From positions 124,001 through 188,000 of IMG/VR virus record IMGVR_UViG_3300033148_006102: a stretch of DNA of 64,000 bases, one strand, 5' to 3'. The notes below the pieces were generated by a model. The model had not been told where the DNA came from and searched no databases. It saw only the letters and a program-made list of their open reading frames with translations. The position numbers were made by a program, and so were the translations under genes. Shown here piece by piece: positions 34,773-43,533 of this stretch (positions are counted from its first letter, which is position 1; each line of letters starts with the position of its first letter). Origin of the DNA: a virus.

Positions 34773-36323
34773 TTACTTGGAGGTTGCGCCCTTACGTCTA
34801 CGACGCTTGATTTTGCGCTTGGGTTTTTCGGCTTCTGGTTCCGGTTCGGGTTCCGGGTCAGCCTTCTTGTTCTTGCCGCGTGAGGCTTTGTTCTTCAATG
34901 CCTGCTTTGCTTCCTCACTAGCTTCGAACGCCTTTTCATCGTCGAGTGCTTCGTTGTCTGCACCGGCATCGTCTTCTGTGGCGCCTTCATCTTCACCTGG
35001 CTCGTCGATTTCAGGCTCTTCGGCATCATTGCCATTTTCGAGCTGATCATAGAGTTCTTCGAGGTCTTCGACATCGAGTGTGAGAGGAGAGCCGTTTTCT
35101 TCGAAGCGAATCATTTCGCCTTCGTCGTTTTCGACCCATGCTTCGCCATCACGAGTAACCCATGCGTCATCAATCCATAGGCAGGCGTTACCTTCTTCAT
35201 CCATCCAATATTCAAAGGACTCACCGTTATACTCAACGGTGTTGCCCGTTTTATCTTCGTCGTCGGCGACATCGTCCTCATCATCATCATCATCATCTGG
35301 CGCATCGTCAGATGCTTTGTTGGCGAATTCTTGTGCGAATTCACTGCCGTCAGCATCAGCATCATCTGATACGTCATTCTCAGTATCAGGCTGCTCGAAT
35401 TCCGTGTCGGCCGAGCTGAAGAAGTCTTCGTTGCTCGTGTCGTTGTCACCGCCATCGAAAATCTGCTCGCCATCTTTGATCGCCCAACCTGTAGGACCAA
35501 GGTTGTGGTCTTTGCGCATCTTCAGATGGAAGTCCAGTACTTCTTGTTTCTGTTCGTCGTCGAGGAAGGGGTAGACCTTCTTCATGTCTGCGGCTGTCTG
35601 TGCCTTGAACTGACGACGATTAGGACTGTGCTCACGACGAATTTCGTTGAGCTGCTTGATCATGCCCTGAAGCTTTGCTTCCGTGTACAACGGCACAACC
35701 TGGTTGGTAGCGGGATCTTCCATCCCGGTCACACAGAGCCAGTTTTCACCGATACTGACACGGGAATCATTTGCCCAACGTTTGACCTGGAACGTGGTAC
35801 CCAGCGCTGAGCCGTGTTGTACGAATGTTGGGTCAAGGGTGTCGGTGAAGATGTTCCAGTGATTGGAACCAATGCGAATCTCAACCAAGGCTAGTTGTGC
35901 GTCGGTTTCCTTGGTCTCTTTGCCCTTCTGGTACTTGTACGGGTGTACGATGACCCAGAAAGCCATGATAGCCTGAATCGCGCCTGTCAGATCTGAGTCG
36001 GCGAGCAAGCACGATTTGCCTGTGTCAATTTGCTCTTCGATATCATCGCTGAAACGACGCGCGTCTGTGCGGTGATAGGCCATTTCCGGAAACGAGTTAC
36101 CAGCCGCGGTTACCCAGCCCACGACAGTGGGAACAACATGTAGAAAGACCGGATCGGATGCGATCGTGACTTTCCGCGTACCACCAGATGGCAGCTTGAA
36201 CATCTGCCAAAACTTGCGGTAGTCCGCTCCGGGGTAGTTAAACCGGTCTCCACCGGTTTTTGCGTCCTGTTCGGCGCCGCTGATACCTTTGCGCCCTTTG
36301 AACGACTTATAACGTGAATTCAT
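34773..36323 (-). CDS. Putative ssDNA-binding protein with long acidic tail
   Basis: 516 residues. The N-terminal 230 residues have a pattern reminiscent of gp32-like proteins (FWQMFKLPSGGTRKVTI, AFWVIVHPYKYQKG, LVEIRIGSNHWNIFTDTL). Residues 290-480 are extremely Asp/Glu-rich (DDDDDDEDD), and the C terminus turns basic (KPKRKIKRRRRKG). Acidic tails are typical of phage single-strand binding proteins, and the gene lies between primase and polymerase. Function is inferred from context and composition; no zinc site is seen. Confidence 0.7.
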   Translation of the reverse strand: MNSRYKSFKGRKGISGAEQDAKTGGDRFNYPGADYRKFWQMFKLPSGGTRKVTIASDPVFLHVVPTVVGWVTAAGNSFPEMAYHRTDARRFSDDIEEQIDTGKSCLLADSDLTGAIQAIMAFWVIVHPYKYQKGKETKETDAQLALVEIRIGSNHWNIFTDTLDPTFVQHGSALGTTFQVKRWANDSRVSIGENWLCVTGMEDPATNQVVPLYTEAKLQGMIKQLNEIRREHSPNRRQFKAQTAADMKKVYPFLDDEQKQEVLDFHLKMRKDHNLGPTGWAIKDGEQIFDGGDNDTSNEDFFSSADTEFEQPDTENDVSDDADADGSEFAQEFANKASDDAPDDDDDDEDDVADDEDKTGNTVEYNGESFEYWMDEEGNACLWIDDAWVTRDGEAWVENDEGEMIRFEENGSPLTLDVEDLEELYDQLENGNDAEEPEIDEPGEDEGATEDDAGADNEALDDEKAFEASEEAKQALKNKASRGKNKKADPEPEPEPEAEKPKRKIKRRRRKGATSK

Positions 36324-36331
36324 CTCTTCTC

Positions 36332-37390
36332 CTATTCCTTGTACAGCTCACGGTTGAAGTCACGTAGATGCTTCAGGTTGTGCTGTACAGACTGAATGCC
36401 CCGTTTGGGTGCTGTGTGCATCAATGTCAGCAGCTCGTCTAGAGTCATTGTTTTTGGATCCTTTGGCGCCACGGTTGAACGCACGTCGGGATGTGAGTAG
36501 TCCAGACGGCGTTTGGTCTTTGCAGCACCAATCCAACCGGGTGAATCGTTGTCTCCAAGAATGTAGATCGTCGGCGGCTGCGTATGCAGAATCTTGTTAA
36601 TGTGAAATACACTGGACAGGTTCGATCTTTGCACGGCTGCCAAATTGTAGCCCTCCTTGATTAGACCAACGGTGGCTGCGTGCAGGACATCCAGCATGCC
36701 CTCAAAAATCACCATCGGTAAGCCCGTGGCCCAGCGCGTTTCCCCATAGACGAATTTGTCGGCCTCGAATTTGAAGACCGCAAAATATTTTGAGCGCTGG
36801 TTGGGTAAAGGGATTGGTCGCCGTGCCCATGCACCGACGACAGCAGTATCTTCTGAACCTGGGATTATGCCATAAACCGGGAAAACGACGATTCCGTCGC
36901 TTCCTCCGCATAGGCCCCATTCTTTTGCTACTTCAGCCGAACATCCTTTTTCCTGCAACCACACCAGCTGGTCATCATCCAACGCATGTGCGGTTAGCAT
37001 GAGACGATCGGTATAATCAACAGCGTTTATGATCTCTTGCTGTCGTTTGAAATGTACACGAGGTATGTAATCGCGGCCAGTATTACAGTTGGCTGTGGCG
37101 TCACGCTGTACTTCCGCGAGTAGTTGTGGCGAGATTTGGCCGTATTCGTCTAGCAGTCGGGCAAGCATTAGCAGTGAACCCCGAAAACCACAGGCGAAAC
37201 AGATGCAGCCATGACCAGCTTGAAGGCGTACAGATAATGCAGGCGTTTCATCATATTGGTGCTTATGCCGGCCAGGTATAGCGGCAAGCGGGCAGTTCGT
37301 TGTGAGAAATGCTCCGTCGGTGGGTTCACGCAATTGGAAGTCACGGGACCCCAATTGCCTGAATAGGCGTCGTAATTCGTACTCTGTCAT
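36332..37390 (-). CDS. DNA primase (zinc finger and Toprim)
   Basis: 352 residues. Zinc-binding N terminus with Cys33, His42/44, and CICFACGF (about 62-68). Toprim core: MVIFEGMLDVLHA (about 225, catalytic Glu) and YILGDNDSPGW (about 275, Asp-x-Asp). Should make RNA primers for lagging-strand synthesis with the DnaB-like helicase whose gene overlaps it upstream by four bases (ATGA). Confidence 0.88.
   Translation of the reverse strand: MTEYELRRLFRQLGSRDFQLREPTDGAFLTTNCPLAAIPGRHKHQYDETPALSVRLQAGHGCICFACGFRGSLLMLARLLDEYGQISPQLLAEVQRDATANCNTGRDYIPRVHFKRQQEIINAVDYTDRLMLTAHALDDDQLVWLQEKGCSAEVAKEWGLCGGSDGIVVFPVYGIIPGSEDTAVVGAWARRPIPLPNQRSKYFAVFKFEADKFVYGETRWATGLPMVIFEGMLDVLHAATVGLIKEGYNLAAVQRSNLSSVFHINKILHTQPPTIYILGDNDSPGWIGAAKTKRRLDYSHPDVRSTVAPKDPKTMTLDELLTLMHTAPKRGIQSVQHNLKHLRDFNRELYKE
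36859..36881 (-). promoter_or_regulatory. Dispersed 23-bp palindromic element, copy D
   Basis: On the minus strand the right half is exactly CATAATCCCAG, the left half CCCGGTTTATG. It lies inside the primase gene, same direction as transcription. Confidence 0.5.
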
Positions 37391-38784
37391 ACCAGTGGCT
37401 TAGCTTCTTTTTTCCGGCTTTTGGTGCCTCTTTTTAGTGTTCGTGATTTGAGTCCTGCTGTTCCGTCTAAATGGTATCTGTGTTTTCGAACATCAAAAAA
37501 GTATCGATATTGTATGTCTAGTTCTGCTTCTCTGCTTTTGAATGGGCTTATTATTATATGTGTGTCTTCATATTTTCGTACGTTCCACATGAACGAGGTT
37601 GTTTCGCTGAAGGCATCACCTTGGGCGACACCTTTCATGCCTTTGCCTCCGTACCGATTCTGGTGGTGGGCAAAGACCACGGGAACTTCAAGGGTCGTGG
37701 ACAGCGTCTTAGTCTGAGACATGAGGCTACGAATCATGTCTGCGTTCGTGCCTCGAATATCAGGTTTTAGTTCTGCGATGCTGTCAATTACCACCATATT
37801 CGCTTGTAGTTCCATGGCCAAGCGCTGAAGCATAGGAATATCGCTGATAGCGTTGGGTGGAGCTATCCAAACTCGTTCTGCAGCCTCGTCCTCCTGTAGT
37901 TCTCGCAGACCATCTAGATACCTCTTCTCTTCAACGTCGTCAAGACTGGCGTGAATTATTTCGTCGAAATTTACTTCCAACGCCATTGAGGCCAGCCGAC
38001 GACAGGTATCAACAGTGAGCATTTCTGGCGAGTAAAAAAGAACCGTGTGGCCGTCGCGGGCTGCTCGAAGACACAATCGTAGCAGAATCCATGTCTTCTT
38101 GGCACCGGGGCGTGCGAAGAAGCCATACAAGTGACCGTTTTGCATGCCGCGGATTTCTTCATTGATTTCGTCAAAGGCCATAGCAATACCATTGTTATTG
38201 CCTGACTTTGCGTCGTGATAATCCGCGGACAGCGCTGTTGTATTTGAAAGTTGCATCACGGTATCGCCACTTGTACCGGAGAAGGTGCGGCGTCGCGCAA
38301 TGCATTCGTTCATCAACTCCCAGACATGTCTTGGTTGTAGGATCTCACCGGTCGTAGGATCTGCAGACCGGCCGATCTCGTTACCCATGTCGATAATTTC
38401 GTTGATGGTTGCAGTGAGTTCGAGGTTTTCCCGCGCCTCTTTGTAATCTTCCCATACCAGAGACGCAGGCCGCTCAGTCTCGCTGTATATGATATCCTCA
38501 AACTTACCGGAAAGGCGGCGAGCTGAGGGAACGATTTGGTGCTGGTCGTAGAACTCTCGGATCCAAGAAAATATTTTAGCTATAGCTGGATCAGCGAGCG
38601 CAGCAATGGAGAATCCGCATTTCATGAGTTCTCCATACGCTTTTTGCTTTACGGCCAGGTAGAGCAACTGTGCGTGCAGCTCATCGAGCACTGACTCATC
38701 GATAATGTCTTCCTCGACATCATCAAGTTCATCAGCGGCGTCTATTTCGTCGGCAGGAATACTGCCGTTGTCTTCATCGGACAT
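37387..38784 (-). CDS. DnaB-like replicative helicase
   Basis: 465 residues. Acidic N terminus, a DnaB-N-like helical domain, then the RecA-fold: variant Walker A ARPGAKKT (224-231, Lys in place of the conserved Gly), FYSPEM, Walker B MVVIDSIAELKP, and a sensor-like VVFAHHQNR. A basic C-terminal tail follows. It should unwind DNA at the fork with the adjacent primase. The Walker A change is unusual, but the gene is otherwise intact. Confidence 0.87.
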   Translation of the reverse strand: MSDEDNGSIPADEIDAADELDDVEEDIIDESVLDELHAQLLYLAVKQKAYGELMKCGFSIAALADPAIAKIFSWIREFYDQHQIVPSARRLSGKFEDIIYSETERPASLVWEDYKEARENLELTATINEIIDMGNEIGRSADPTTGEILQPRHVWELMNECIARRRTFSGTSGDTVMQLSNTTALSADYHDAKSGNNNGIAMAFDEINEEIRGMQNGHLYGFFARPGAKKTWILLRLCLRAARDGHTVLFYSPEMLTVDTCRRLASMALEVNFDEIIHASLDDVEEKRYLDGLRELQEDEAAERVWIAPPNAISDIPMLQRLAMELQANMVVIDSIAELKPDIRGTNADMIRSLMSQTKTLSTTLEVPVVFAHHQNRYGGKGMKGVAQGDAFSETTSFMWNVRKYEDTHIIISPFKSREAELDIQYRYFFDVRKHRYHLDGTAGLKSRTLKRGTKSRKKEAKPLV

Positions 38785-38804
38785 CGGTGTTCCGTAAAAA
38801 TGTT

Positions 38805-38872
38805 GGGTTGACCCACTACCGTATGAGTCGGACGAAACAGGGTAGCTTCCCGTGAACGGAAGTCAACCCTGT
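38805..38872 (-). promoter_or_regulatory. Nested inverted repeats upstream of the helicase gene
   Basis: In the 102-base gap before the helicase ATG, GGGTTGAC (38805-38812) pairs with GTCAACCC (38862-38869). Alternatively, ACAGGGT (38837-38843) pairs with ACCCTGT (38866-38872) around an inner CTTCC/GGAAG stem with a 7-base loop. The two pairings exclude each other because they share the right arm. May be a leader switch, processing site or operator. Confidence 0.5.
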
Positions 38873-38886
38873 GTCGACCACTTTTC

Positions 38887-39312
38887 TTATGTTGCTGTGA
38901 AATTTGCCAAATATTGCACCCAGAGGGCCTTTTGGTCGATTACAGCTTTGTGAAAACGTTTCACACATATCTCTTTATTTTCTTTGTAGAGATATGCGAT
39001 CAGTGCACGTATCGTTTGCAACTGTGCAAGCGGCGGAGCTGATGGATTAACAAGCTCCATGTGTTCGCGAAAGTCACTAACTACGCGCACTAGATAGGGC
39101 CAGGACGCCGTGGTGCCGCCATGTTCCCGAAGGTAATATGCGACACCACGTGCCCAATCCTGTATAGTCATGTTTTCAAGCATCGCAGCTGTAGGCACAT
39201 CGAAGTCGATATCCTTATAGACTGCGCGTTTGCGACGCCGTTTGCCACGCGCTTTCACACGTTCCTTTGATTTCTCGCCGGCGCGATCAAGCGCATGCAT
39301 CATGGCGTCCAT
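38887..39312 (-). CDS. Hypothetical basic protein upstream of helicase
   Basis: 141 residues from ATG 39312, just after the upstream stop; the open frame extends to a TTG at 39354. Begins with charged helix and KARGKRRRKRAV, then a helical domain. No family recognised. Located between the small-gene cluster and the replication genes. Confidence 0.7.
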   Translation of the reverse strand: MDAMMHALDRAGEKSKERVKARGKRRRKRAVYKDIDFDVPTAAMLENMTIQDWARGVAYYLREHGGTTASWPYLVRVVSDFREHMELVNPSAPPLAQLQTIRALIAYLYKENKEICVKRFHKAVIDQKALWVQYLANFTAT

Positions 39313-39319
39313 GCTGGGC

Positions 39320-39994
39320 TTATTCTCTGGTTTGTCTTTCAAGATGATTGCCAATCTGAATGATTTCGTGCATGCAGACTTCGAGATACTTTATGTACTC
39401 GTCATCCACAGCAATCTGCGGTAATGCGGTACCGCGATAGCTCGTCATACTGATAGGCACACGAGCTCCCATCTCCAACATAGCGTGTTTCACTTGTGCC
39501 AGGTGTGCGGCTAGTAGTAAACACGCCATTTGCGCTTTGTCAACTCTTTCGAAGAAGATCCGCTTGCGATCCATGATTTTATGTGGAACGCCAGGATCAG
39601 GAGTCACCTTAAAACGCGCCATGATTTTACGGTACATGCGGCCGATTACTCCAGACAGCGTACGCGGTTTTGGTCGTCGTGTCTGCGGTAATAGGCTAGG
39701 CGAAAGCTCGATACCGTCCTTGGTAACATACACGCCATCGGCGGTAAAGCTGACATCTTCCAGATCGTTGTAGCTCTGTGAGCTCTTTCCGTTAGGAATC
39801 AGTTTGCCGCCACGGGTATACAGCAATGCCTCTGCGTATTCAGCCTCAAATTCATCTAGATATTTGTGTAGATACTTCCGTACCCAACTGTGATTGTCAG
39901 GATACTTCTTGTTCTCACGCACTGCTTTGAGAATGGGCTGAATTCGTGCGAGGTCAAAGAACACCAATTCATGATTGGTTTTGAATAGCAGCAT
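39320..39994 (-). CDS. Hypothetical protein
   Basis: 224 residues from ATG 39994; GTG 40003 or TTG 39967 are alternatives, since the upstream gene ends at 39969. Central basic segment (PQTRRPKPRTLSGVIGRMYRKIMARFK). Mostly helical C terminus. No family recognised. Confidence 0.7.
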   Translation of the reverse strand: MLLFKTNHELVFFDLARIQPILKAVRENKKYPDNHSWVRKYLHKYLDEFEAEYAEALLYTRGGKLIPNGKSSQSYNDLEDVSFTADGVYVTKDGIELSPSLLPQTRRPKPRTLSGVIGRMYRKIMARFKVTPDPGVPHKIMDRKRIFFERVDKAQMACLLLAAHLAQVKHAMLEMGARVPISMTSYRGTALPQIAVDDEYIKYLEVCMHEIIQIGNHLERQTRE

Positions 39995-40544
39995 CGAGCT
40001 CACGATCCGTAATGCCTATTTCCATGATGCCGGCGAGAGTGCCGCGAATTAACTTCCGGACCCATGGCGGTGCGTCTTTGCGTTTGTATGCTTTGCGAAG
40101 AGGTATGCAGAGTGCGAGTAATTGCGTATCTGACACGTGATGCACAGCGACATTGGCTAGTTTGCCACCTTTATCGAAGTTGTGCATCCATACTGCTCCG
40201 TCTTCGCCGCGTGCATGAATGGCACCACCTGGTTTAACGAAGGGAGCGATAGCGGGAAACAGATATTCTTCATCATCGCCGAGTTTCTCACCGGTGTAAT
40301 ACAGAATACTGATATCACCCGTTTCCGCATCTACTGTGGTTTCCCAACGCCATTCACGAAGTGCTTCTTGCAAAGATGGGAAGCCGCCAGGCGGTGGGTT
40401 GTTGACCCACGAATAATGATGACCAGAACCGTCGTGAATGGCCATATCACTTTCGTGAAGCTTGTTAATGGCTTTGAGGCAGTCAAGAACATGCCTAGCT
40501 GGAATTACGACGTCGTCAACTTCGTAGCTTACGTAATAACCCAT
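39969..40544 (-). CDS. Hypothetical protein
   Basis: 191 residues, N terminus MGYYVSYEVDDVVIP. Mixed alpha/beta; several His and Trp (DGSGHHYSWVNN) near residue 40. Starts at the stop of the upstream gene (one-base overlap). No family recognised. Confidence 0.75.
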   Translation of the reverse strand: MGYYVSYEVDDVVIPARHVLDCLKAINKLHESDMAIHDGSGHHYSWVNNPPPGGFPSLQEALREWRWETTVDAETGDISILYYTGEKLGDDEEYLFPAIAPFVKPGGAIHARGEDGAVWMHNFDKGGKLANVAVHHVSDTQLLALCIPLRKAYKRKDAPPWVRKLIRGTLAGIMEIGITDRELDAAIQNQS

Positions 40545-40849
40545 TATGCGTATGTCTCCTGCGCTGCCTCCAGCGCGTATTCAAAGATTGTGTCTTCATG
40601 TTGTTGAATCCATTCGTCGCTCATCCAGAATTTGGATCCGTCTTCACGCACTGTGTAGGCTTCGAGATCCTCGAGCTCGCCGCCTTCTGGAGCTGTACAT
40701 AATTCGGCAGGACCGTGACTACGGCCAGGAAATTCTGGTATGAGCTTTCCTGTGACAATGACTTCGTTATCGAAGCCCTGACGACGTGTATCGCCAAAGA
40801 ACACGTCGTCATAGATTGTTATTTCGAAGTTATAAGGTTTTTCTTGCAT
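40544..40849 (-). CDS. Small acidic protein, unknown function
   Basis: 101 residues, acidic, starts inside the 3' end of the upstream gene. No family recognised. Confidence 0.7.
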   Translation of the reverse strand: MQEKPYNFEITIYDDVFFGDTRRQGFDNEVIVTGKLIPEFPGRSHGPAELCTAPEGGELEDLEAYTVREDGSKFWMSDEWIQQHEDTIFEYALEAAQETYA

Positions 40850-41616
40850 TCACCTTCCCGATGTTGAAACTTTCGGGATAGTGCTGGTATGTCCATCGGC
40901 GGTTGAATGCCATGGCAGTCCTGGAAACACCAACGGCATTGTGAGCAAGTTGGTTTCTTCATAAGACCGTTCTTCGCCAGACCATTCTCTGTTGGACATA
41001 CAGGACTATCACCGAACAAAACCTTGATGCGTTTCCGAAGACCTGTGCGCAGAACTATATCTGCTTCGACATCTTCAGTTGCGTCATCTGTACTCATGTA
41101 CGCTGTGCGAAAATCGACGAATCCTCGGTTATGCGGGTGATCCATCGTTTCATCGTAGCTAAGAATGATCTGGGCATTTGGTAAGTCATTGAGTTTGCGA
41201 ATCCAGCGCTTGAAGCGTCGGCGCGTAGCCCGATTCTTGTTATTCCAACTGCGCGTATACGTCCACATCGTGATATCTGACCTGATACTCAGAATGTTGT
41301 ACCACATGCGTACGTACTTTGGGGAATAGAAATCGCCACCGACATGTAATCGCAGCAGGCCGGAGACAAGCGAGTCGATCATGTCCTGTTCAAACTCTGG
41401 TTGTTTGGTTGCCCAGAGATTGTGGTAGGCTAGGATCGACAGATGGTTTCTGAAATCCTCAAGGTTGCGCATATAGCAGTGGTAGGCACAGAGCTCGGTT
41501 TTCCCTGGACAAGTCACCCCGCTTGGGAGCGAGAAAGTCTGGACCTGTGGGCCGAGTTTGGTGTTACCGCCACCGATATACATACGCAACTGTTGAGATG
41601 AGAAAGCTTTGGTCAT
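40819..41616 (-). CDS. Gp88-like cysteine-rich phage protein
   Basis: 265 residues. The N-terminal pattern VTCPGKTELCAYHCY and the C-terminal cluster CSQCRWCFQDCHG resemble the mycobacteriophage gene-product-88 type family, whose function is unknown. The Cys groups suggest metal binding. Starts at the stop of the upstream gene (ATGA). Confidence 0.75.
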   Translation of the reverse strand: MTKAFSSQQLRMYIGGGNTKLGPQVQTFSLPSGVTCPGKTELCAYHCYMRNLEDFRNHLSILAYHNLWATKQPEFEQDMIDSLVSGLLRLHVGGDFYSPKYVRMWYNILSIRSDITMWTYTRSWNNKNRATRRRFKRWIRKLNDLPNAQIILSYDETMDHPHNRGFVDFRTAYMSTDDATEDVEADIVLRTGLRKRIKVLFGDSPVCPTENGLAKNGLMKKPTCSQCRWCFQDCHGIQPPMDIPALSRKFQHREGECKKNLITSK

Positions 41617-41831
41617 GATCTCCCTTGTGGGTGATATTTGTCTACTGCTTCGTCGGCGAGGTTTTGGAAGTCAAGATCAGGGTCGCCGTTAACAGTATAC
41701 TCGTAAGGATCGTCGCCGACTTCGATGTTGTCCAGGTCAAGTATCAGCACGTCGACATCGACACTTGCCTTGATCTCCTGCACAACGCCGCCGCCGACTT
41801 CGATCATTATTTTTGGGTTACTTTGGCTCAA
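41613..41831 (-). CDS. Small acidic protein
   Basis: 72 residues, Asp/Val/Glu-rich (VDVDVLILDLDNIEVGDD). Overlaps both neighbours by a few bases. No family recognised. Confidence 0.68.
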   Translation of the reverse strand: MSQSNPKIMIEVGGGVVQEIKASVDVDVLILDLDNIEVGDDPYEYTVNGDPDLDFQNLADEAVDKYHPQGRS

Positions 41832-42084
41832 TGGGCTCCAACCTTATGTCAAAGAATTGTGATTTTTCGAAGTTGTCATCGCCTTGCTCATCGACCAAAA
41901 ATTGCACAGGCTCTTCGCAATCCTGCATATGTATTACATGCGGACCTCGGAGATCCTGATCGATTATGTGATGGAAATTGAGCAGCTTTTCTGATTTTTC
42001 TATGGCGTCGGTCATGCTGTCCGCTTCGATAAAAGTCGTGCGTATGCCGACAACCCGATAATGCATTACGCTGTATCTAGGCAT
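41818..42084 (-). CDS. Small hypothetical protein
   Basis: 88 residues from ATG 42084, chosen because it overlaps the upstream stop by 8 bases; upstream codons belong to the neighbour. MPRYSVMHYRVVGIRTTFIEA suggests a short beta/alpha fold. No family recognised. Confidence 0.68.
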   Translation of the reverse strand: MPRYSVMHYRVVGIRTTFIEADSMTDAIEKSEKLLNFHHIIDQDLRGPHVIHMQDCEEPVQFLVDEQGDDNFEKSQFFDIRLEPIEPK

Positions 42085-42574
42085 CACCAAATTCCGCCGC
42101 GATCTCTTCCGCGTAAGCATCAGAGCTGTCAGTAGTGCTGTGAAGTTTGCCGTTCTTGAAGACGTAAGCGCCTTGAAAGACCATACCAGGTTCTTCGAAG
42201 TGTAGCGTGAATGTAAGTTCGGGAAATTTACTGGCTACGGTCTTCATGAGCTCGTGTGGTGGATTCCATGCTGTATCGAAACGATACGTAAGTGGATCTT
42301 CGCATAGGATTTCTGCGGCGCATGAACCCCATTTACAACCCCAGTGATCAACTTCCCGGTGATAACCGACTTCGTGGTATGGTTTGCAGAGTACATCTGC
42401 AGGCACTGGATCCAAGCGATGGAAGCTGAGTACGCTGGACCGCGTTTTCTTGTTGTCATCGCCGTGGGGCTGGTTCGTATAATTATGCTCCTCGCCGGCG
42501 GCGAGATCGCGAAAGGCCTGAACCTGTTCGGTTGGCCCTGTTACTACTAGTTCATTCATGCACCAATTCGGCAT
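42077..42574 (-). CDS. Api92/YubB-like ferredoxin-fold protein
   Basis: 165 residues from ATG 42574. Starts MPNWCMNELVVTGP and has DHWGCKWGS, the two signatures of the Api92-like / YubB (DUF1281) family found on phages and plasmids. Function of the family is unknown. Confidence 0.8.
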   Translation of the reverse strand: MPNWCMNELVVTGPTEQVQAFRDLAAGEEHNYTNQPHGDDNKKTRSSVLSFHRLDPVPADVLCKPYHEVGYHREVDHWGCKWGSCAAEILCEDPLTYRFDTAWNPPHELMKTVASKFPELTFTLHFEEPGMVFQGAYVFKNGKLHSTTDSSDAYAEEIAAEFGDA

Positions 42575-42749
42575 CAGTTTCCTCTTCTTCCTTGTAGCCA
42601 ACCCAAAGCCAACCTTGGACCCAAACACCATCGTCTACGCGACTGAATTTTGCATCGTGATCAACCATGATGTCATCATGACCGTAGTCGTTTCGGGCGG
42701 CTTCGATTGCTTCTTCGTTCGTCAGGACTTTGAACTTAGGTTCCTTCAT
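42552..42749 (-). CDS. Small hypothetical protein
   Basis: 65 residues from ATG 42749, preceded by GGAAG. MKEPKFKVLTNEEAIEAARNDYG, then a Trp-rich VWVQGWLWVG strand. No family recognised. Confidence 0.68.
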   Translation of the reverse strand: MKEPKFKVLTNEEAIEAARNDYGHDDIMVDHDAKFSRVDDGVWVQGWLWVGYKEEEETDAELVHE

Positions 42750-43032
42750 CGCCAAATACTTCCTTATCGCCAATAACTTCAGCTGCCCGATCTTGAATGT
42801 GATCAAGCAGCTGAATGATACCGGACAAGTCATCAAGTTGTTGTTTGCGGCGCGCTATGGTCTTACGCACGCCAATCAGCGTTTTCTTTTGTCTACGTAG
42901 CGCTGCCCAGTCGATTGTGCTAAGCAACGTATCCGCAAACATCGCACGTTTTGTGGTCAACTCAACGGCATATCCCATTGGGTTTTTGAGCGGATCAATC
43001 ACGTTGAAACTCCAATCGGACTTCTTCCACAT
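42736..43032 (-). CDS. Small helical protein
   Basis: 98 residues; C-terminal half is a likely coiled coil (RRQKKTLIGVRKTIARRKQQL). Starts within the end of the kinase-like gene. No family recognised. Confidence 0.68.
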   Translation of the reverse strand: MWKKSDWSFNVIDPLKNPMGYAVELTTKRAMFADTLLSTIDWAALRRQKKTLIGVRKTIARRKQQLDDLSGIIQLLDHIQDRAAEVIGDKEVFGDEGT

Positions 43033-43531
43033 CTTCCCGGCAGATTATCTGACTTACAAAAGGTGAGTCATGGAGTAGCTGCTCCGTCGTCAGATTACCG
43101 ACTTGTCGCGCAATTACCTCTTGTGGTACGCCATGCGTGTTACGTTCGTGAAATAAACCGATACGCGGTATATGGGTTGGATGCAGTAAAATAGCATGTA
43201 ACTCGTAACAGCAGCGTTCTGCGATCACTTCGTACGGCTCGATTTCTTTTCGTGTGGTCGTTGTGTTCGACACGATGACCAGATCTTTATTCGTACGACA
43301 GCTATCATATGCGTCCAGTTGACACGTGAGATGTGCTTGGCCCTGTCGGGCAGCTTGAAATACGTACTCAGTACCACGTGTATGAAAGTTGTCCGCCTCG
43401 CATAAACGGACACTGCGACCTTGTTTCGTGGCCGCGTCAGCGAGTTTTTTCGCTAGTGTTGTTTTACCCGACCCGGAAACGCCGCGTATGAGTAGCAGCG
43501 TTCCGAGTGGGTATTCGATCTGTAATTCCAT
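42995..43531 (-). CDS. P-loop kinase-like ATPase (AAA_33 type)
   Basis: 178 residues from ATG 43531; longer frames start inside the upstream gene. Walker A RGVSGSGKTTLAKKL near residue 15, then LCEADNFH (lid/Asp motif) and a VIVSNTTTTRKEIEPY strand typical of polynucleotide-kinase or zeta-like P-loop proteins. Could phosphorylate nucleic acid ends or small molecules; substrate unknown. Confidence 0.78.
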   Translation of the reverse strand: MELQIEYPLGTLLLIRGVSGSGKTTLAKKLADAATKQGRSVRLCEADNFHTRGTEYVFQAARQGQAHLTCQLDAYDSCRTNKDLVIVSNTTTTRKEIEPYEVIAERCCYELHAILLHPTHIPRIGLFHERNTHGVPQEVIARQVGNLTTEQLLHDSPFVSQIICREDVEEVRLEFQRD

Positions 43532-43533
43532 TC

